DNA of 64,000 nt, taken from contig QCCP01000001.1 of assembly GCA_003281225.1 (NCBI GenBank), positions 124,001-188,000 on the forward strand, given 5' to 3'. The notes under the pieces are model-generated. The model saw nothing but the letters and a program-made list of their open reading frames with translations, had not been told where the DNA came from and did not search any database. This document shows, piece after piece, positions 9,223 to 17,854 of this stretch (positions are counted from its first letter, which is position 1; every line of letters begins with the position of its first letter). The DNA comes from Prochlorococcus sp. AG-347-L20. GTDB lineage: Bacteria; Cyanobacteriota; Cyanobacteriia; PCC-6307; Cyanobiaceae. A program made the position numbers and the translations under genes.

Positions 9223-11451
9223 ATGGCAACAAAATTTCCATCATTTAACCAGGGTCTAGCTCAGGACCCTACAACCCGACGAATATGGTACGGAATAGCT
9301 ACCGCTCACGACTTTGAAAGTCATGATGGTATGACCGAAGAAAAGCTTTATCAGAAGCTTTTCTCTACACATTTTGGTCATCTAGCAATAATCGCTCTCT
9401 GGGTAGCTGGTAACTTATTTCATATTGCGTGGCAAGGTAACTTCGAGCAGTTTGTACTTGATCCAACTCACGTTCGTCCTATTGCCCATGCTATTTGGGA
9501 TCCACATTTTGGATCTGGTATCACAGAGGCAATGACACAAGCTGGAGCTAGTGGTCCAGTAAACATAGCTTACTCTGGTCTCTACCATTGGTGGTACACA
9601 ATTGGAATGAGAACTAATGAGCAACTCTTTCAAGCTTCAATATTCATGAGTATTTTGGCTTGTTGGACTCTATTTGCAGGTTGGTTACACTTACAGCCAA
9701 AATTCAGACCTTCTCTAGCTTGGTTTAAAAATGCAGAATCAAGATTAAATCATCATTTAGCTGTCTTATTTGGTTTTAGTAGTATTGCTTGGACAGGCCA
9801 TTTGGTTCATGTTGCTATACCTGAATCAAGAGGTCAGCATGTAGGTTGGGATAACTGGTTAACAGTACTGCCACACCCTGCAGGACTAGCTCCTTTCTTT
9901 ACTTTAAACTGGGGAGCATATGCCCAAAATCCTGATTCTCTAGATCAGGTATTTGGAACAGCTGAGGGAGCTGGTACAGCAATCTTTACTTTCTTAGGTG
10001 GTCTTCATCCTCAAAGTGAAGCTTTATGGCTTACTGACATTGCTCATCATCATATAGCGATTGGAACAGTTTTCGTAATTGCTGGTCATATGTATAGAAA
10101 TACCTTCGGTATTGGTCATAGCCTAAAAGAAATTACAGAGGCTCATAATACAAGACACCCTAATGATCCTCATAAAGGTAGTTTCGGAATTAACCATGAT
10201 GGAATATATGAAACTGTAAATAATTCATTACATTTCCAACTTGGACTAGCATTAGCATCTCTTGGTGTAGCAACTTCTCTAGTGGCGCAACATATGGGTG
10301 CACTTCCTTCTTACGCTTTTATTGCCAGGGACTACACTACACAATCTGCTCTATATAGTCATCATCAGTACATAGCAATGTTCTTGATGGTCGGTGCTTT
10401 CGCACACGGTGCTATTTTCTTTGTTAGAGATTATGATCCAGAATTAAATAAAGATAATGTATTAGCAAGAGTGCTTGGAACAAAGGAAGCTTTGATAAGT
10501 CACCTTAGCTGGGTAACAATGTTGCTTGGATTCCATACTCTTGGAATTTATGTTCATAACGATGTTGTTGTAGCTTTTGGTAATCCTGAAAAGCAAATCC
10601 TAATCGAGCCAGTATTTGCTCAATTTGTTCAAGCTGCTCAAGGGAAGATGATGTACGGATTTAACGCTTTATTATCTGATCCTACAAGTTCAGCAACTCT
10701 CGCAGCTAATTCATTACCAGGTAATCATTACTGGATGGATCTTATCAATAGACAAGATGCATTAAGTGCTTTCTTACCTATCGGGCCAGCAGATTTCTTA
10801 GTTCACCATGCTATCGCTTTAGGTCTTCATACAACTGCATTAATTCTTATCAAAGGTGCACTTGACGCTAGAGGAACAAAATTAATTCCTGATAAGAAAG
10901 ATTTAGGTTATGCTTTCCCTTGCGATGGACCTGGGCGTGGAGGTACTTGTGATAGTTCATCTTGGGACGCTATGTACTTAGCTATGTTCTGGGCATTAAA
11001 TTTACTAGCATGGGTAACTTTCTACTGGCATTGGAAACACCTAGCAATTTGGCAGGGTAACGTAGCACAATTTAACGAATCAGGAACTTATCTAATGGGT
11101 TGGTTCAGAGATTATCTCTGGTTAAACTCTGCTCAACTTATTAATGGATACAATCCATTTGGAGTAAATTCTCTATCTCCTTGGGCTTGGATGTTCCTAT
11201 TCGGTCACTTAGTTTGGGCTACTGGCTTCATGTTCCTAATATCATGGCGTGGTTACTGGCAAGAGTTAATTGAAACATTAGTTTGGGCACATCAGCGTAC
11301 TCCAATTGCTAACCTTGTTGGCTGGAGAGATAAGCCAGTTGCACTTTCAATTGTTCAAGCTAGATTAGTTGGACTAGCACATTTCACGATTGGAAACATA
11401 CTAACATTTGGGGCATTTGTTATAGCATCCACTTCAGGAAAGTTTGGTTAA
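9223..11451 (+). CDS. psaB: Photosystem I P700 apoprotein A2
   Basis: PsaB (742 aa) pairs with PsaA to form the reaction-centre heterodimer in the thylakoid. The FX loop [18 protein letters not shown] is intact. The N-terminus [32 protein letters not shown] is canonical, and the length is normal. A rho-independent terminator stands just after the stop, so psaA-psaB is a closed bicistron. Confidence 0.99.
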   Translation: MATKFPSFNQGLAQDPTTRRIWYGIATAHDFESHDGMTEEKLYQKLFSTHFGHLAIIALWVAGNLFHIAWQGNFEQFVLDPTHVRPIAHAIWDPHFGSGITEAMTQAGASGPVNIAYSGLYHWWYTIGMRTNEQLFQASIFMSILACWTLFAGWLHLQPKFRPSLAWFKNAESRLNHHLAVLFGFSSIAWTGHLVHVAIPESRGQHVGWDNWLTVLPHPAGLAPFFTLNWGAYAQNPDSLDQVFGTAEGAGTAIFTFLGGLHPQSEALWLTDIAHHHIAIGTVFVIAGHMYRNTFGIGHSLKEITEAHNTRHPNDPHKGSFGINHDGIYETVNNSLHFQLGLALASLGVATSLVAQHMGALPSYAFIARDYTTQSALYSHHQYIAMFLMVGAFAHGAIFFVRDYDPELNKDNVLARVLGTKEALISHLSWVTMLLGFHTLGIYVHNDVVVAFGNPEKQILIEPVFAQFVQAAQGKMMYGFNALLSDPTSSATLAANSLPGNHYWMDLINRQDALSAFLPIGPADFLVHHAIALGLHTTALILIKGALDARGTKLIPDKKDLGYAFPCDGPGRGGTCDSSSWDAMYLAMFWALNLLAWVTFYWHWKHLAIWQGNVAQFNESGTYLMGWFRDYLWLNSAQLINGYNPFGVNSLSPWAWMFLFGHLVWATGFMFLISWRGYWQELIETLVWAHQRTPIANLVGWRDKPVALSIVQARLVGLAHFTIGNILTFGAFVIASTSGKFG

Positions 11452-11470
11452 ATTTCCTTTAAATAATTTA

Positions 11471-11498
11471 AATCACCACCAATGTGGTGATTTTTTTT
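11471..11498 (+). terminator. Rho-independent terminator after psaAB
   Basis: AATCACCAC-CAAT-GTGGTGATT forms a perfect 9-bp stem with a 4-nt loop, and a run of eight T overlaps the end of the stem. It starts 20 nt after the psaB stop. It is the clearest intrinsic terminator in the window. Confidence 0.9.
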
Positions 11499-11554
11499 GT
11501 TTAATTTTAATGTTCTAAATTAAGTTAAAATTGTGTAATTATTATTAAATATAA

Positions 11555-12517
11555 ATGTCAGATATAAAACAATTAATTTCTATTATCGTCCCTGTTTTTA
11601 ATGAAAGCGAGAGTATTGGTCTTTTATTAGATGAAGTTATAAATATAATGTCTTCTCATAAATTTAATTTTGAATTGATTGTTGTAAATGATGGTTCTAA
11701 AGATAATACTCATCAAGTATTAAAGCAACTAACTCTCAAAATTAAAGAATTGTCAGTAATTTCCCTCCGCAAAAATTACGGTCAAACTGCAGCAATATCA
11801 GCTGGCTTTGATAATTCTAAGGGCGATATTGTTATTACTTTGGATGGTGATTTACAGAATGATCCAAATGATATTCCTTTATTAATTTCAGAAATTAATA
11901 ATGGTTATGATTTGGTTTGTGGTTGGAGGTTTGATAGAAAAGATAAATTAATTAATAGAAAGATACCTTCAAAAATAGCGAATAAGTTAATAGCTCATGT
12001 GACAGGTTTGAAGTTGCATGACTATGGTTGCTCATTAAAAGCGTTTAAGAAAGAAATAATAGAAGATATAAAGTTATATGGCGAACTTCACAGGTTTTTG
12101 CCCGTTTTAGCAAATATTGAAGGTGCAAGAATCAAAGAAATTAAAGTAAACCATAGGAGCAGGCAATATGGATCTAGCAAATATGGAATTGATAGAACTT
12201 TTAGAGTTTTAATGGATTTACTAACTGTTTGGTTTATGACTAAATTTTTAACAAGACCGATGTATGGATTTGGTTTTGTTGGAATTATAAGTATTTTCTT
12301 TAGTCTTGCGATAAGTTCTTATTTAATAGTTTTAAAAATAATGGGTGAGGATATTGGAAATCGTCCGTTGCTAATGTTTGCATTAATATTAGGAATTGCT
12401 GGTGTTCAATTATTTAGCTTTGGATTATTGAGCGAACTTTTAATTAGGACATATCATGAAAGTCAAAGTCGTCCAATTTACAGAATTAGATCAATAAACA
12501 GTGCTAAGCAAAATTGA
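11555..12517 (+). CDS. Family 2 glycosyltransferase, polyprenyl-phosphate sugar synthase type
   Basis: The 320-residue GT2 enzyme has a GT-A domain (IIVPVFNESESIGLLL; LDGDLQNDP with the DxD metal site) spanning about 1-230. Two C-terminal membrane helices follow (MYGFGFVGIISIFFSLAISSY and PLLMFALILGIAGVQLFSFGLL). This is the architecture of DPM1/GtrB-like enzymes, which load a sugar onto a polyprenyl phosphate for export. A lipid-linked sugar for envelope decoration is the likely product; the sugar is not predictable. It lies directly downstream of the psaAB terminator, in the same orientation but as a separate unit. Confidence 0.85.
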   Translation: MSDIKQLISIIVPVFNESESIGLLLDEVINIMSSHKFNFELIVVNDGSKDNTHQVLKQLTLKIKELSVISLRKNYGQTAAISAGFDNSKGDIVITLDGDLQNDPNDIPLLISEINNGYDLVCGWRFDRKDKLINRKIPSKIANKLIAHVTGLKLHDYGCSLKAFKKEIIEDIKLYGELHRFLPVLANIEGARIKEIKVNHRSRQYGSSKYGIDRTFRVLMDLLTVWFMTKFLTRPMYGFGFVGIISIFFSLAISSYLIVLKIMGEDIGNRPLLMFALILGIAGVQLFSFGLLSELLIRTYHESQSRPIYRIRSINSAKQN

Positions 12518-12521
12518 TTGA

Positions 12522-12914
12522 TTACTTGAACTGTCTTATTAATAAAGCTGAAATTTCAACGACTTCAGGAGAAATATCTCTTAGGCCTTTTCGTAAAATT
12601 GGTAATGTTGATTTATCAGCCAATTCTTCCGCAATTTTTAATGCCTTTAATTTATTTTCTGTATTACCCTGAAAAAGACTAATCATTTTATTTCTTTGAG
12701 AATTTTTATAAAATAATGAGTACTTTTTATCTTCGTGATTGTATAAAAAACTTTTTTTATTAGATAGATATTTATTATTATTTTTTCTATATTTTTTTAA
12801 TTTAACGGAATGTAATTTACCATTATTTATAAACTTTCTAAAGCTTCTTTTTTTTAAAAATAGAATTAATATTCCTATAAAAATAATAAGTAAAATTGCT
12901 AAAAAATTTAACAT
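12522..12914 (-). CDS. Small membrane-anchored protein with a HEAT-like C-terminus
   Basis: I do not recognise a named family for this 130-residue protein. The first ~20 residues form one hydrophobic helix (LAILLIIFIGILILFL). A strongly basic Lys/Asn/Tyr-rich linker follows. The last ~50 residues (ALKIAEELADKSTLPILRKGL and SPEVVEISALLIRQF) look like one or two HEAT-type helical repeats. It converges on the glycosyltransferase gene with a 4-bp gap and is divergent from psaI. Composition is very AT-rich, like the surrounding spacers. Confidence 0.6.
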   Translation of the reverse strand: MLNFLAILLIIFIGILILFLKKRSFRKFINNGKLHSVKLKKYRKNNNKYLSNKKSFLYNHEDKKYSLFYKNSQRNKMISLFQGNTENKLKALKIAEELADKSTLPILRKGLRDISPEVVEISALLIRQFK

Positions 12915-12983
12915 GTAAAAAGTTAATAATTTTTATATCATCCAGTAATAAAATTAACATTATTTCGCTGATAAATACTAAAG

Positions 12984-13003
12984 TGTTTAAAGATGTTTAA
13001 AGA
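12984..13003 (+). repeat. Tandem 10-bp repeat in the psaI leader
   Basis: TGTTTAAAGA is repeated twice without a gap, ending 3 bp before the psaI ATG. It occupies the position of the ribosome-binding site; AAAGA in the second copy may serve weakly in that role. Confidence 0.7.
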
Positions 13004-13006
13004 ACT

Positions 13007-13120
13007 ATGCCATCTGATTTACCAAGTCTTTTACCTTCAATTTTTGTTCCATTAATTGGTATAGCAATGCCTGCTGTTTTTATCGTATTGATTGGAAGAT
13101 TAATTACAGCAACTGAATAA
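13007..13120 (+). CDS. psaI: Photosystem I subunit VIII (PsaI)
   Basis: This 37-residue gene is too short for the ORF track. The product MPSDLPSLLPSIFVPLIGIA... is a single membrane helix ending IGRLITATE. PsaI binds PsaL and supports the trimer domain of photosystem I. psaL follows after 27 bp, the classic psaI-psaL pair, which makes the call secure. Confidence 0.93.
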   Translation: MPSDLPSLLPSIFVPLIGIAMPAVFIVLIGRLITATE

Positions 13121-13147
13121 ATTATCAAACACTAAACTATTAAAAAA

Positions 13148-13747
13148 ATGAGCGACTTTCAAAAATCATTCTCTGAATCAACTAGTTCTATTAAGTTTGA
13201 TGAGAAATACATAGATACTTCTGTACAACCAAATGATATTGGCGTAGCAGAACAATGGGCAGTAAAAACAGTTGCTGATCCTTGTGTTGGTAATTTAGCT
13301 ACTCCAGTTAATAGTGGTTATTTTACAAAAGCCTTTATAAATAATTTACCTTTTTATAGAGAAGGTATTTCCCCTAATTTTAGAGGTTTAGAAACTGGAG
13401 CAGCTTTTGGATATCTTCTATACGGACCTTTTACCATGACTGGGCCATTAAGAAATTCTGAATTTGCTCTAACAGCTGGACTTCTCGCTACTATTGGAGC
13501 TGTTCATATTTTGACAGCACTTTTTGTTCTATACAATGCACCTGGTAAAGCACCTAATGTTCAACCTCCAGATGCGACTGTTAATAATCCGCCAAAGGAC
13601 TTATTCACAAGAGCTGGTTGGGCTGATTTTACAAGTGGATTTTGGTTAGGAGGATGTGGAGGAGCCGTTTTTGCTTGGCTACTTGTCGGAACATTACACT
13701 TAGATACAATAATGCCAATTATTAAAAATATTTGGACTGCTGGGTAA
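13148..13747 (+). CDS. psaL: Photosystem I subunit XI (PsaL)
   Basis: PsaL (199 aa) forms the trimerisation domain of photosystem I. The sequence contains the conserved [23 protein letters not shown] segment followed by [18 protein letters not shown]. Two or three hydrophobic spans come next ([42 protein letters not shown]). The N-terminal stromal extension of about 40 residues is longer than in many freshwater cyanobacteria. It is co-transcribed with psaI. Confidence 0.97.
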   Translation: MSDFQKSFSESTSSIKFDEKYIDTSVQPNDIGVAEQWAVKTVADPCVGNLATPVNSGYFTKAFINNLPFYREGISPNFRGLETGAAFGYLLYGPFTMTGPLRNSEFALTAGLLATIGAVHILTALFVLYNAPGKAPNVQPPDATVNNPPKDLFTRAGWADFTSGFWLGGCGGAVFAWLLVGTLHLDTIMPIIKNIWTAG

Positions 13748-13812
13748 TTCCTAAATAAAAGAATAAGTAATATTTAAAATTTAATTTTTAATTAAAAGTT
13801 GAGCTCTACTTA

Positions 13813-14571
13813 CTAACGTATTGTTCTGTCCCATCTATAATTTCTAACAACTCTTCCTGCTGAAATAAGCTTTGATTTATAATGCAATGAGATATTATCA
13901 TTAGAATGTTTTAGGGTATCTAATCCTATTCCATTTCTACCAAAATCCTTTCCAGAGCTATGATAATAAAAACCGTCTCCTTTGTAGATTCCAATATGAT
14001 CACATTTTTCTTCATATCCAAAAAATAAAAGATCGCCAGGTCTTAGAGCTATATAAGACTCTTCGAAATAAAAAAGATGTTTACAAAAACTTTTTATTTG
14101 ATAAGAGTCTCGAGGTATATGAATGCGATGCTTTAAAAAAGCAGTCTGAATTAATCCGGAACAATCAAAGTTGGGTCCTAATGTACCTCCCCAAAGATAT
14201 TCATTATTTAACTCAGATTGATCCTTGATCCATTTTAAAATTGAGTTAACTTTATTTTTTATAAAGAATTGTTCATTTTTTAAATTCTCAGTTTTTCTCA
14301 ATTCGTATTTCTCAATAATCAATCCATCTAAATTTATCCAGCAGACGTAGCCATCTTCATATAGTTGAACTAAAATTCTTGAAAATTTATGATTATATTG
14401 ATAAGAATTTGGATAAAGTAGCCTAAAAATTCTATTTTTAAATATTTCAGTTACTAATTTATCTTCTTTTTCATTTTGATATCCAGAAATATTAACTTTT
14501 AATTTCCACCAAATAGTTTTTGAAAAATTAGTTTGTTTAAATAGTGAGATAGGATTTTTATAATTTTCCAT
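13813..14571 (-). CDS. NlpC/P60-family cysteine peptidase
   Basis: The 252-residue protein has an SH3b-like N-terminal half (about 1-100) and a C-terminal NlpC/P60 domain. The active-site residues are visible: Cys137 in FDCSGLIQTAF, His192 in CDHIGIYKG and a third polar residue, His204 in YYHSSG. Such enzymes cut gamma-D-Glu-diamino-acid bonds in peptidoglycan stem peptides. No signal peptide is evident, so a role in recycling of cell-wall peptides or an unusual export route is possible. Its ATG lies only 3 bp from the divergent beta-lactamase-like gene. Confidence 0.85.
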   Translation of the reverse strand: MENYKNPISLFKQTNFSKTIWWKLKVNISGYQNEKEDKLVTEIFKNRIFRLLYPNSYQYNHKFSRILVQLYEDGYVCWINLDGLIIEKYELRKTENLKNEQFFIKNKVNSILKWIKDQSELNNEYLWGGTLGPNFDCSGLIQTAFLKHRIHIPRDSYQIKSFCKHLFYFEESYIALRPGDLLFFGYEEKCDHIGIYKGDGFYYHSSGKDFGRNGIGLDTLKHSNDNISLHYKSKLISAGRVVRNYRWDRTIR

Positions 14572-14574
14572 ACG

Positions 14575-15477
14575 ATGTCCTTTTACTATACAAGTAAAGA
14601 GATGGGTCTAGCCTTAAATGATATTTTAGGGAGAGTATGCTCTTATAATAAAGATTTTTCAAGAGAAGATATTGCCATAACTTGGATTAATTATAAAAGT
14701 GAAAATAAAAGCGTATTTAAAGGTTTTGGCACTGGTATTAATAATACAAAAATGGTTTACCCTGCCAGCATAGTCAAGTTGGTTTATGGCCTTGCTGCAT
14801 ATTATTGGATTAAAAAAGGAAGTTTATTATTATCAGATGAAATTATTGATGCTGTAAGGAAAATGTTATCTTTCTCAAGTAATAATGCAACAAGCTTCTT
14901 AATTGATTTACTCACTGGAACAACAAGTGGACCTTGTATTGAGGGCGAATTATGGGAAAATTGGAAATATCAAAGAAGTATAATAAACGATTGGCTACAT
15001 GATTTACATTGGGAGGAATTGAGTGGTATAAATTGCTGTCAGAAGACCTGGGATGATGGACCATTTGGTCGTGAAAAAGAATTTTATGGAAATGATAATA
15101 AAAATAGAAACGCTATGAATTCTGATTCAGCTGCACGGGTGTTGGAGGAAATTATGATTCATATTGATTATCAAAAAAATGATCTAAATTTACGAAGTTT
15201 TTTAAAAAGAAATTTAAATAAATTGGTTCTTAAAAACGATTCTCTTAATCAAATAGATGGTTTTTTGGGTGCAGGATTACCAGAAAGCATTAATCTCTGG
15301 AGTAAAGCAGGCTTAATGTCTGAAGTCAGACATGATTCTGCTTGGTGGACTAATAGTCGATCTCTCCATACTTTATTAGTTGTTTTTTGTGATGGAGAAA
15401 AATATTCCAAAGATACTTCTTTCTTACCATCAATATCAAAAGAAGTATATGAGTTTAATAAAAGATATCTGACTTAA
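14575..15477 (+). CDS. Serine hydrolase of the class A beta-lactamase / penicillin-binding fold
   Basis: The 300-residue protein carries a full set of SxxK-enzyme motifs. These are S65-I-V-K68 in YPASIVKLVYG, an SxN-type motif near 101-104 (SSNNAT), and KAG in LWSKAGLMSEVRHD in place of KTG. This is the fold of class A beta-lactamases and D-Ala-D-Ala peptidases. With KAG and no signal peptide, a cytoplasmic peptidase or amidase role is as likely as antibiotic hydrolysis. ATG 14575 is the first start; an internal ATG at 14602 (MGLAL) is possible. It is paired divergently with the NlpC/P60 gene, which suggests a shared cell-wall theme. Confidence 0.8.
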   Translation: MSFYYTSKEMGLALNDILGRVCSYNKDFSREDIAITWINYKSENKSVFKGFGTGINNTKMVYPASIVKLVYGLAAYYWIKKGSLLLSDEIIDAVRKMLSFSSNNATSFLIDLLTGTTSGPCIEGELWENWKYQRSIINDWLHDLHWEELSGINCCQKTWDDGPFGREKEFYGNDNKNRNAMNSDSAARVLEEIMIHIDYQKNDLNLRSFLKRNLNKLVLKNDSLNQIDGFLGAGLPESINLWSKAGLMSEVRHDSAWWTNSRSLHTLLVVFCDGEKYSKDTSFLPSISKEVYEFNKRYLT

Positions 15478-15479
15478 GA

Positions 15480-15692
15480 CTAAAGTAAATCATCTAAGTA
15501 ATTAGGATCTAATTTGTCAGTATATGCTTCATAAGGTAACATCATTACTTCTTCAAAATCTAAATCATTCATAATCCATTCTCTATATTCAGCTAACAAA
15601 CTTTTTCTATCTTCATTATCTAATTCATAAATACGCAACGCTGTATCTTTGAAATTTTCTTTAATTAAATCTTCAATTTCTTTCCTCTTCAT
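15480..15692 (-). CDS. Small acidic protein, function unknown
   Basis: I do not recognise this 70-residue protein. It is strongly acidic, with about 20 Asp/Glu against about 10 Lys/Arg. It looks mainly helical (KRKEIEDLIKENF; NEDRKSLLAEYREWI) with an acidic C-terminal tail (KLDPNYLDDLL). The ATG lies 1 bp after the stop of the recombinase-like gene, so translation is probably coupled. The stop is 2 bp from the convergent serine hydrolase gene. It is a plausible partner or modulator of the upstream DNA-binding protein. Confidence 0.7.
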   Translation of the reverse strand: MKRKEIEDLIKENFKDTALRIYELDNEDRKSLLAEYREWIMNDLDFEEVMMLPYEAYTDKLDPNYLDDLL

Positions 15693-15693
15693 T

Positions 15694-16317
15694 TTATGTT
15701 AGTTCTCCTTCCAAAATTACTCTTCTTATTGTTGACAACGCAATTCCTGTTTGTGATCTGATTGATCGATAAGAATATCCTTCATTGCGCAATCTGATGA
15801 CTAAAGATTCTTTTAGAGGACTTATTTTGGGTCTTCCTCCCAAATTATTTCCAGATAATTTTCTGCGTAATAGTTGTTCTTTTTTTCTTTCACCTAAACT
15901 TTGGTCTTCTAAATTATCTAATTCATATAAAATCTTAAAAATTGAAGAATTTGTATTAGAAGATTCATTAGTAGCAAAAAAACCAGTCAAAGTTCGCAAT
16001 TGAATATTCTTATTAATAAGTTTATTTATTGTTATCAAACATTCTTTTTTATTTTTAAATGCTCGATCAAGCTGAGTTATTATTAAGTGATCGCCTTTTG
16101 ATAAGGAATTTATAGCTTTATTGAGTTGGGGTTTGATTTCTTCATCTAAACTTATAAATTCAGAGAACACTAAACTGCAACCCTCTTCCTTCAAAATTTT
16201 TATTTGCTCTTCTAAATATTCATATTCGTTATGAGTAGCTCTAGCATAACCTATTGCTTTAGAGTTTTTACTTTTTTCCGATAATAAAATACGTTTTCTT
16301 TTAAATTTAAAAGTCAA
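15694..16317 (-). CDS. Serine-recombinase-like DNA-binding protein with altered active site
   Basis: The 207-residue protein aligns end to end with resolvase/invertase recombinases. The catalytic-domain start is IGYARATHNEYEYLEEQ, the middle motif TQLDRAFKN, and a C-terminal helix-turn-helix RNEGYSYRSIRSQTGIALSTIRRV follows a GGRPK hinge. Against gamma-delta resolvase the nucleophile Ser10 is Thr28, Arg45 is Lys62 and Arg71 is Lys88; Arg8, Asp67 and Arg68 are kept (R26, D84, R85). Strand cleavage is therefore doubtful, and a DNA-binding or regulatory role is likely. A 20-residue basic N-terminal extension is present. Confidence 0.8.
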   Translation of the reverse strand: MTFKFKRKRILLSEKSKNSKAIGYARATHNEYEYLEEQIKILKEEGCSLVFSEFISLDEEIKPQLNKAINSLSKGDHLIITQLDRAFKNKKECLITINKLINKNIQLRTLTGFFATNESSNTNSSIFKILYELDNLEDQSLGERKKEQLLRRKLSGNNLGGRPKISPLKESLVIRLRNEGYSYRSIRSQTGIALSTIRRVILEGELT

Positions 16318-16660
16318 TGTTTTATTACATATATTTTTTACTGTATCAAAAAATAATTAAAAAAACACTTTTTAGTACAAAATAAGGCAATTATTTCTAA
16401 CTTTTTAGCTATATTTTTAAAGTTAGTACGTTCTGATATCTGTATTAAAAATAACGTTATGCAATCTGATTCAATTTTAGTTAATAGAACAAGAATTTTG
16501 TGTAACGAGTAAATTTTATTAAGATTTTCTAAATTGCATAAGGATTAGTTGAATTCATTTATTTATTTACTTCTGTTGAATGAGCTTCGTCTTTGAAATT
16601 ATAAATAGTTAATTCATCTTGTTTTTAGTAAAATAAAATTACAGGTCAAGAAGATTTAAT
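16318..16660. other. 343-bp AT-rich spacer between the recombinase-like gene and lipA
   Basis: No convincing gene is present. The spacer must contain the two divergent promoters. I see an 8-bp inverted repeat CTAACTTT (16397-16404) / AAAGTTAG (16419-16426), 14 bp apart and about 80-110 bp upstream of the recombinase-like start. A 17-codon ATG frame (16459-16512) is too short to trust. An unannotated small RNA cannot be excluded by eye. Confidence 0.5.
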
Positions 16661-17554
16661 GTGACTAATAATCCTAATAGTTTAATTTCAAAACCTGAAT
16701 GGTTAAGGGTCAAAGCTCCACAAGTTGAGCGTATTGGTAATACGGCAAATTTATTAAATGATTTAAATCTCAATACCGTATGTCAAGAAGCAAGCTGTCC
16801 AAATATCGGTGAATGTTTTGCTAGTGGAACTGCAACTTTTCTCATAATGGGTCCTGGTTGCACTAGGGCATGTCCATATTGCGATATTGATTTTGATAGA
16901 TCTAAGAGAGACTTAGACCCAACTGAACCATATCGTTTAGCCGAAGCTGTTTTTAGAATGAAGCTGAAGCATGTTGTAATCACATCAGTTAATAGAGACG
17001 ATATTGAGGATGGTGGCGCATCTCAATTTTTTCAATGTGTTCATCAAATAAGAGAAAAATCTCCTGAAACTACTATTGAGCTTCTAATACCTGATCTTTG
17101 TGGCAACTGGAAAGCGCTTGAAAAAGTTCTCGATTCAAATCCAAACGTTTTAAACCACAATATTGAGACTGTGTCTTCGCTATATAAAAAAGTAAGACCT
17201 CAGGGTAAATATGAAAGAACTCTTGAGTTGCTTAAAAGAACCAGAGACTATTCTCCCAAAATTTATACAAAGTCAGGCTTCATGCTTGGTTTAGGGGAAA
17301 AAGACGAGGAGGTCTTAAGTCTTCTTAAGGATTTAAAAAGTAATTTCGTTGATATTGTTACTATTGGCCAATATTTATCTCCTGGCCCTAATCATTTACC
17401 TGTTAAAAGATTTGTAAGTCCTTCTAAATTCAACTACTTTAGAGCGTTAGGGGAAAAAGATTTAAACTTCATGCAAGTAGTTAGTTCTCCTTTAACTCGA
17501 AGTAGCTATCATGCTGAAGAGATTCAAAAACTTATGAAAAAGTATCCAAGATAG
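16661..17554 (+). CDS. lipA: Lipoyl synthase
   Basis: LipA (297 aa) inserts two sulfurs into octanoyl groups on lipoate-dependent enzymes. Both 4Fe-4S cluster motifs are intact: C41-x4-C46-x5-C52 (auxiliary cluster) and the radical-SAM C67-x3-C71-x2-C74 ([12 protein letters not shown]). The C-terminal RSSYHAEE motif supplies the serine ligand. The start is GTG. This may be one of two LipA paralogs common in marine cyanobacteria. The gene converges on the YciI-like gene with a 6-bp gap. Confidence 0.95.
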   Translation: MTNNPNSLISKPEWLRVKAPQVERIGNTANLLNDLNLNTVCQEASCPNIGECFASGTATFLIMGPGCTRACPYCDIDFDRSKRDLDPTEPYRLAEAVFRMKLKHVVITSVNRDDIEDGGASQFFQCVHQIREKSPETTIELLIPDLCGNWKALEKVLDSNPNVLNHNIETVSSLYKKVRPQGKYERTLELLKRTRDYSPKIYTKSGFMLGLGEKDEEVLSLLKDLKSNFVDIVTIGQYLSPGPNHLPVKRFVSPSKFNYFRALGEKDLNFMQVVSSPLTRSSYHAEEIQKLMKKYPR

Positions 17555-17560
17555 TTATAT

Positions 17561-17854
17561 TCATTTATTTGGATCTACCCACTCATTTAATTTCCATTTA
17601 ACTAGATCATTTTTAATCATTGGATCATTCTTAATTATTTTTAGTGCATTTCTATAATTATTCATCTCAAGAATAAGTAATCCGCCTTCACCTGGCCTAT
17701 TTAACTCATCTACCAAAAAGCCACTTTTTATATTAATTCCCTCTTTTTTTAATTTTTTTACCCAATCAATATGTTCGTTAATTATTTTTCGTTTTAAATC
17801 TTTATTAATTAAGTATTCTTTTTTTATAATTTCAGTTTTTACGAAGAAAGGCAT
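17561..17854 (-). CDS. YciI-like protein
   Basis: The 97-residue protein has the YciI/YCII ferredoxin-like pattern: MPFFVKTEIIKKEYL at the start, HIDWVKKLKKEGINIKSGFLVDE with the conserved His-Asp-type centre (H33), and GEGGLLILEMNN. Members are small alpha-beta proteins, some with dehalogenase-like activity, mostly uncharacterised. Its ATG directly abuts the stop codon of glsF, so the two are very likely co-translated. Confidence 0.75.
   Translation of the reverse strand: MPFFVKTEIIKKEYLINKDLKRKIINEHIDWVKKLKKEGINIKSGFLVDELNRPGEGGLLILEMNNYRNALKIIKNDPMIKNDLVKWKLNEWVDPNK

Noticed and set aside
16459-16512. 17-codon ATG frame in the spacer before lipA
   Set aside because: Too short, with no ribosome-binding site and no recognisable sequence.
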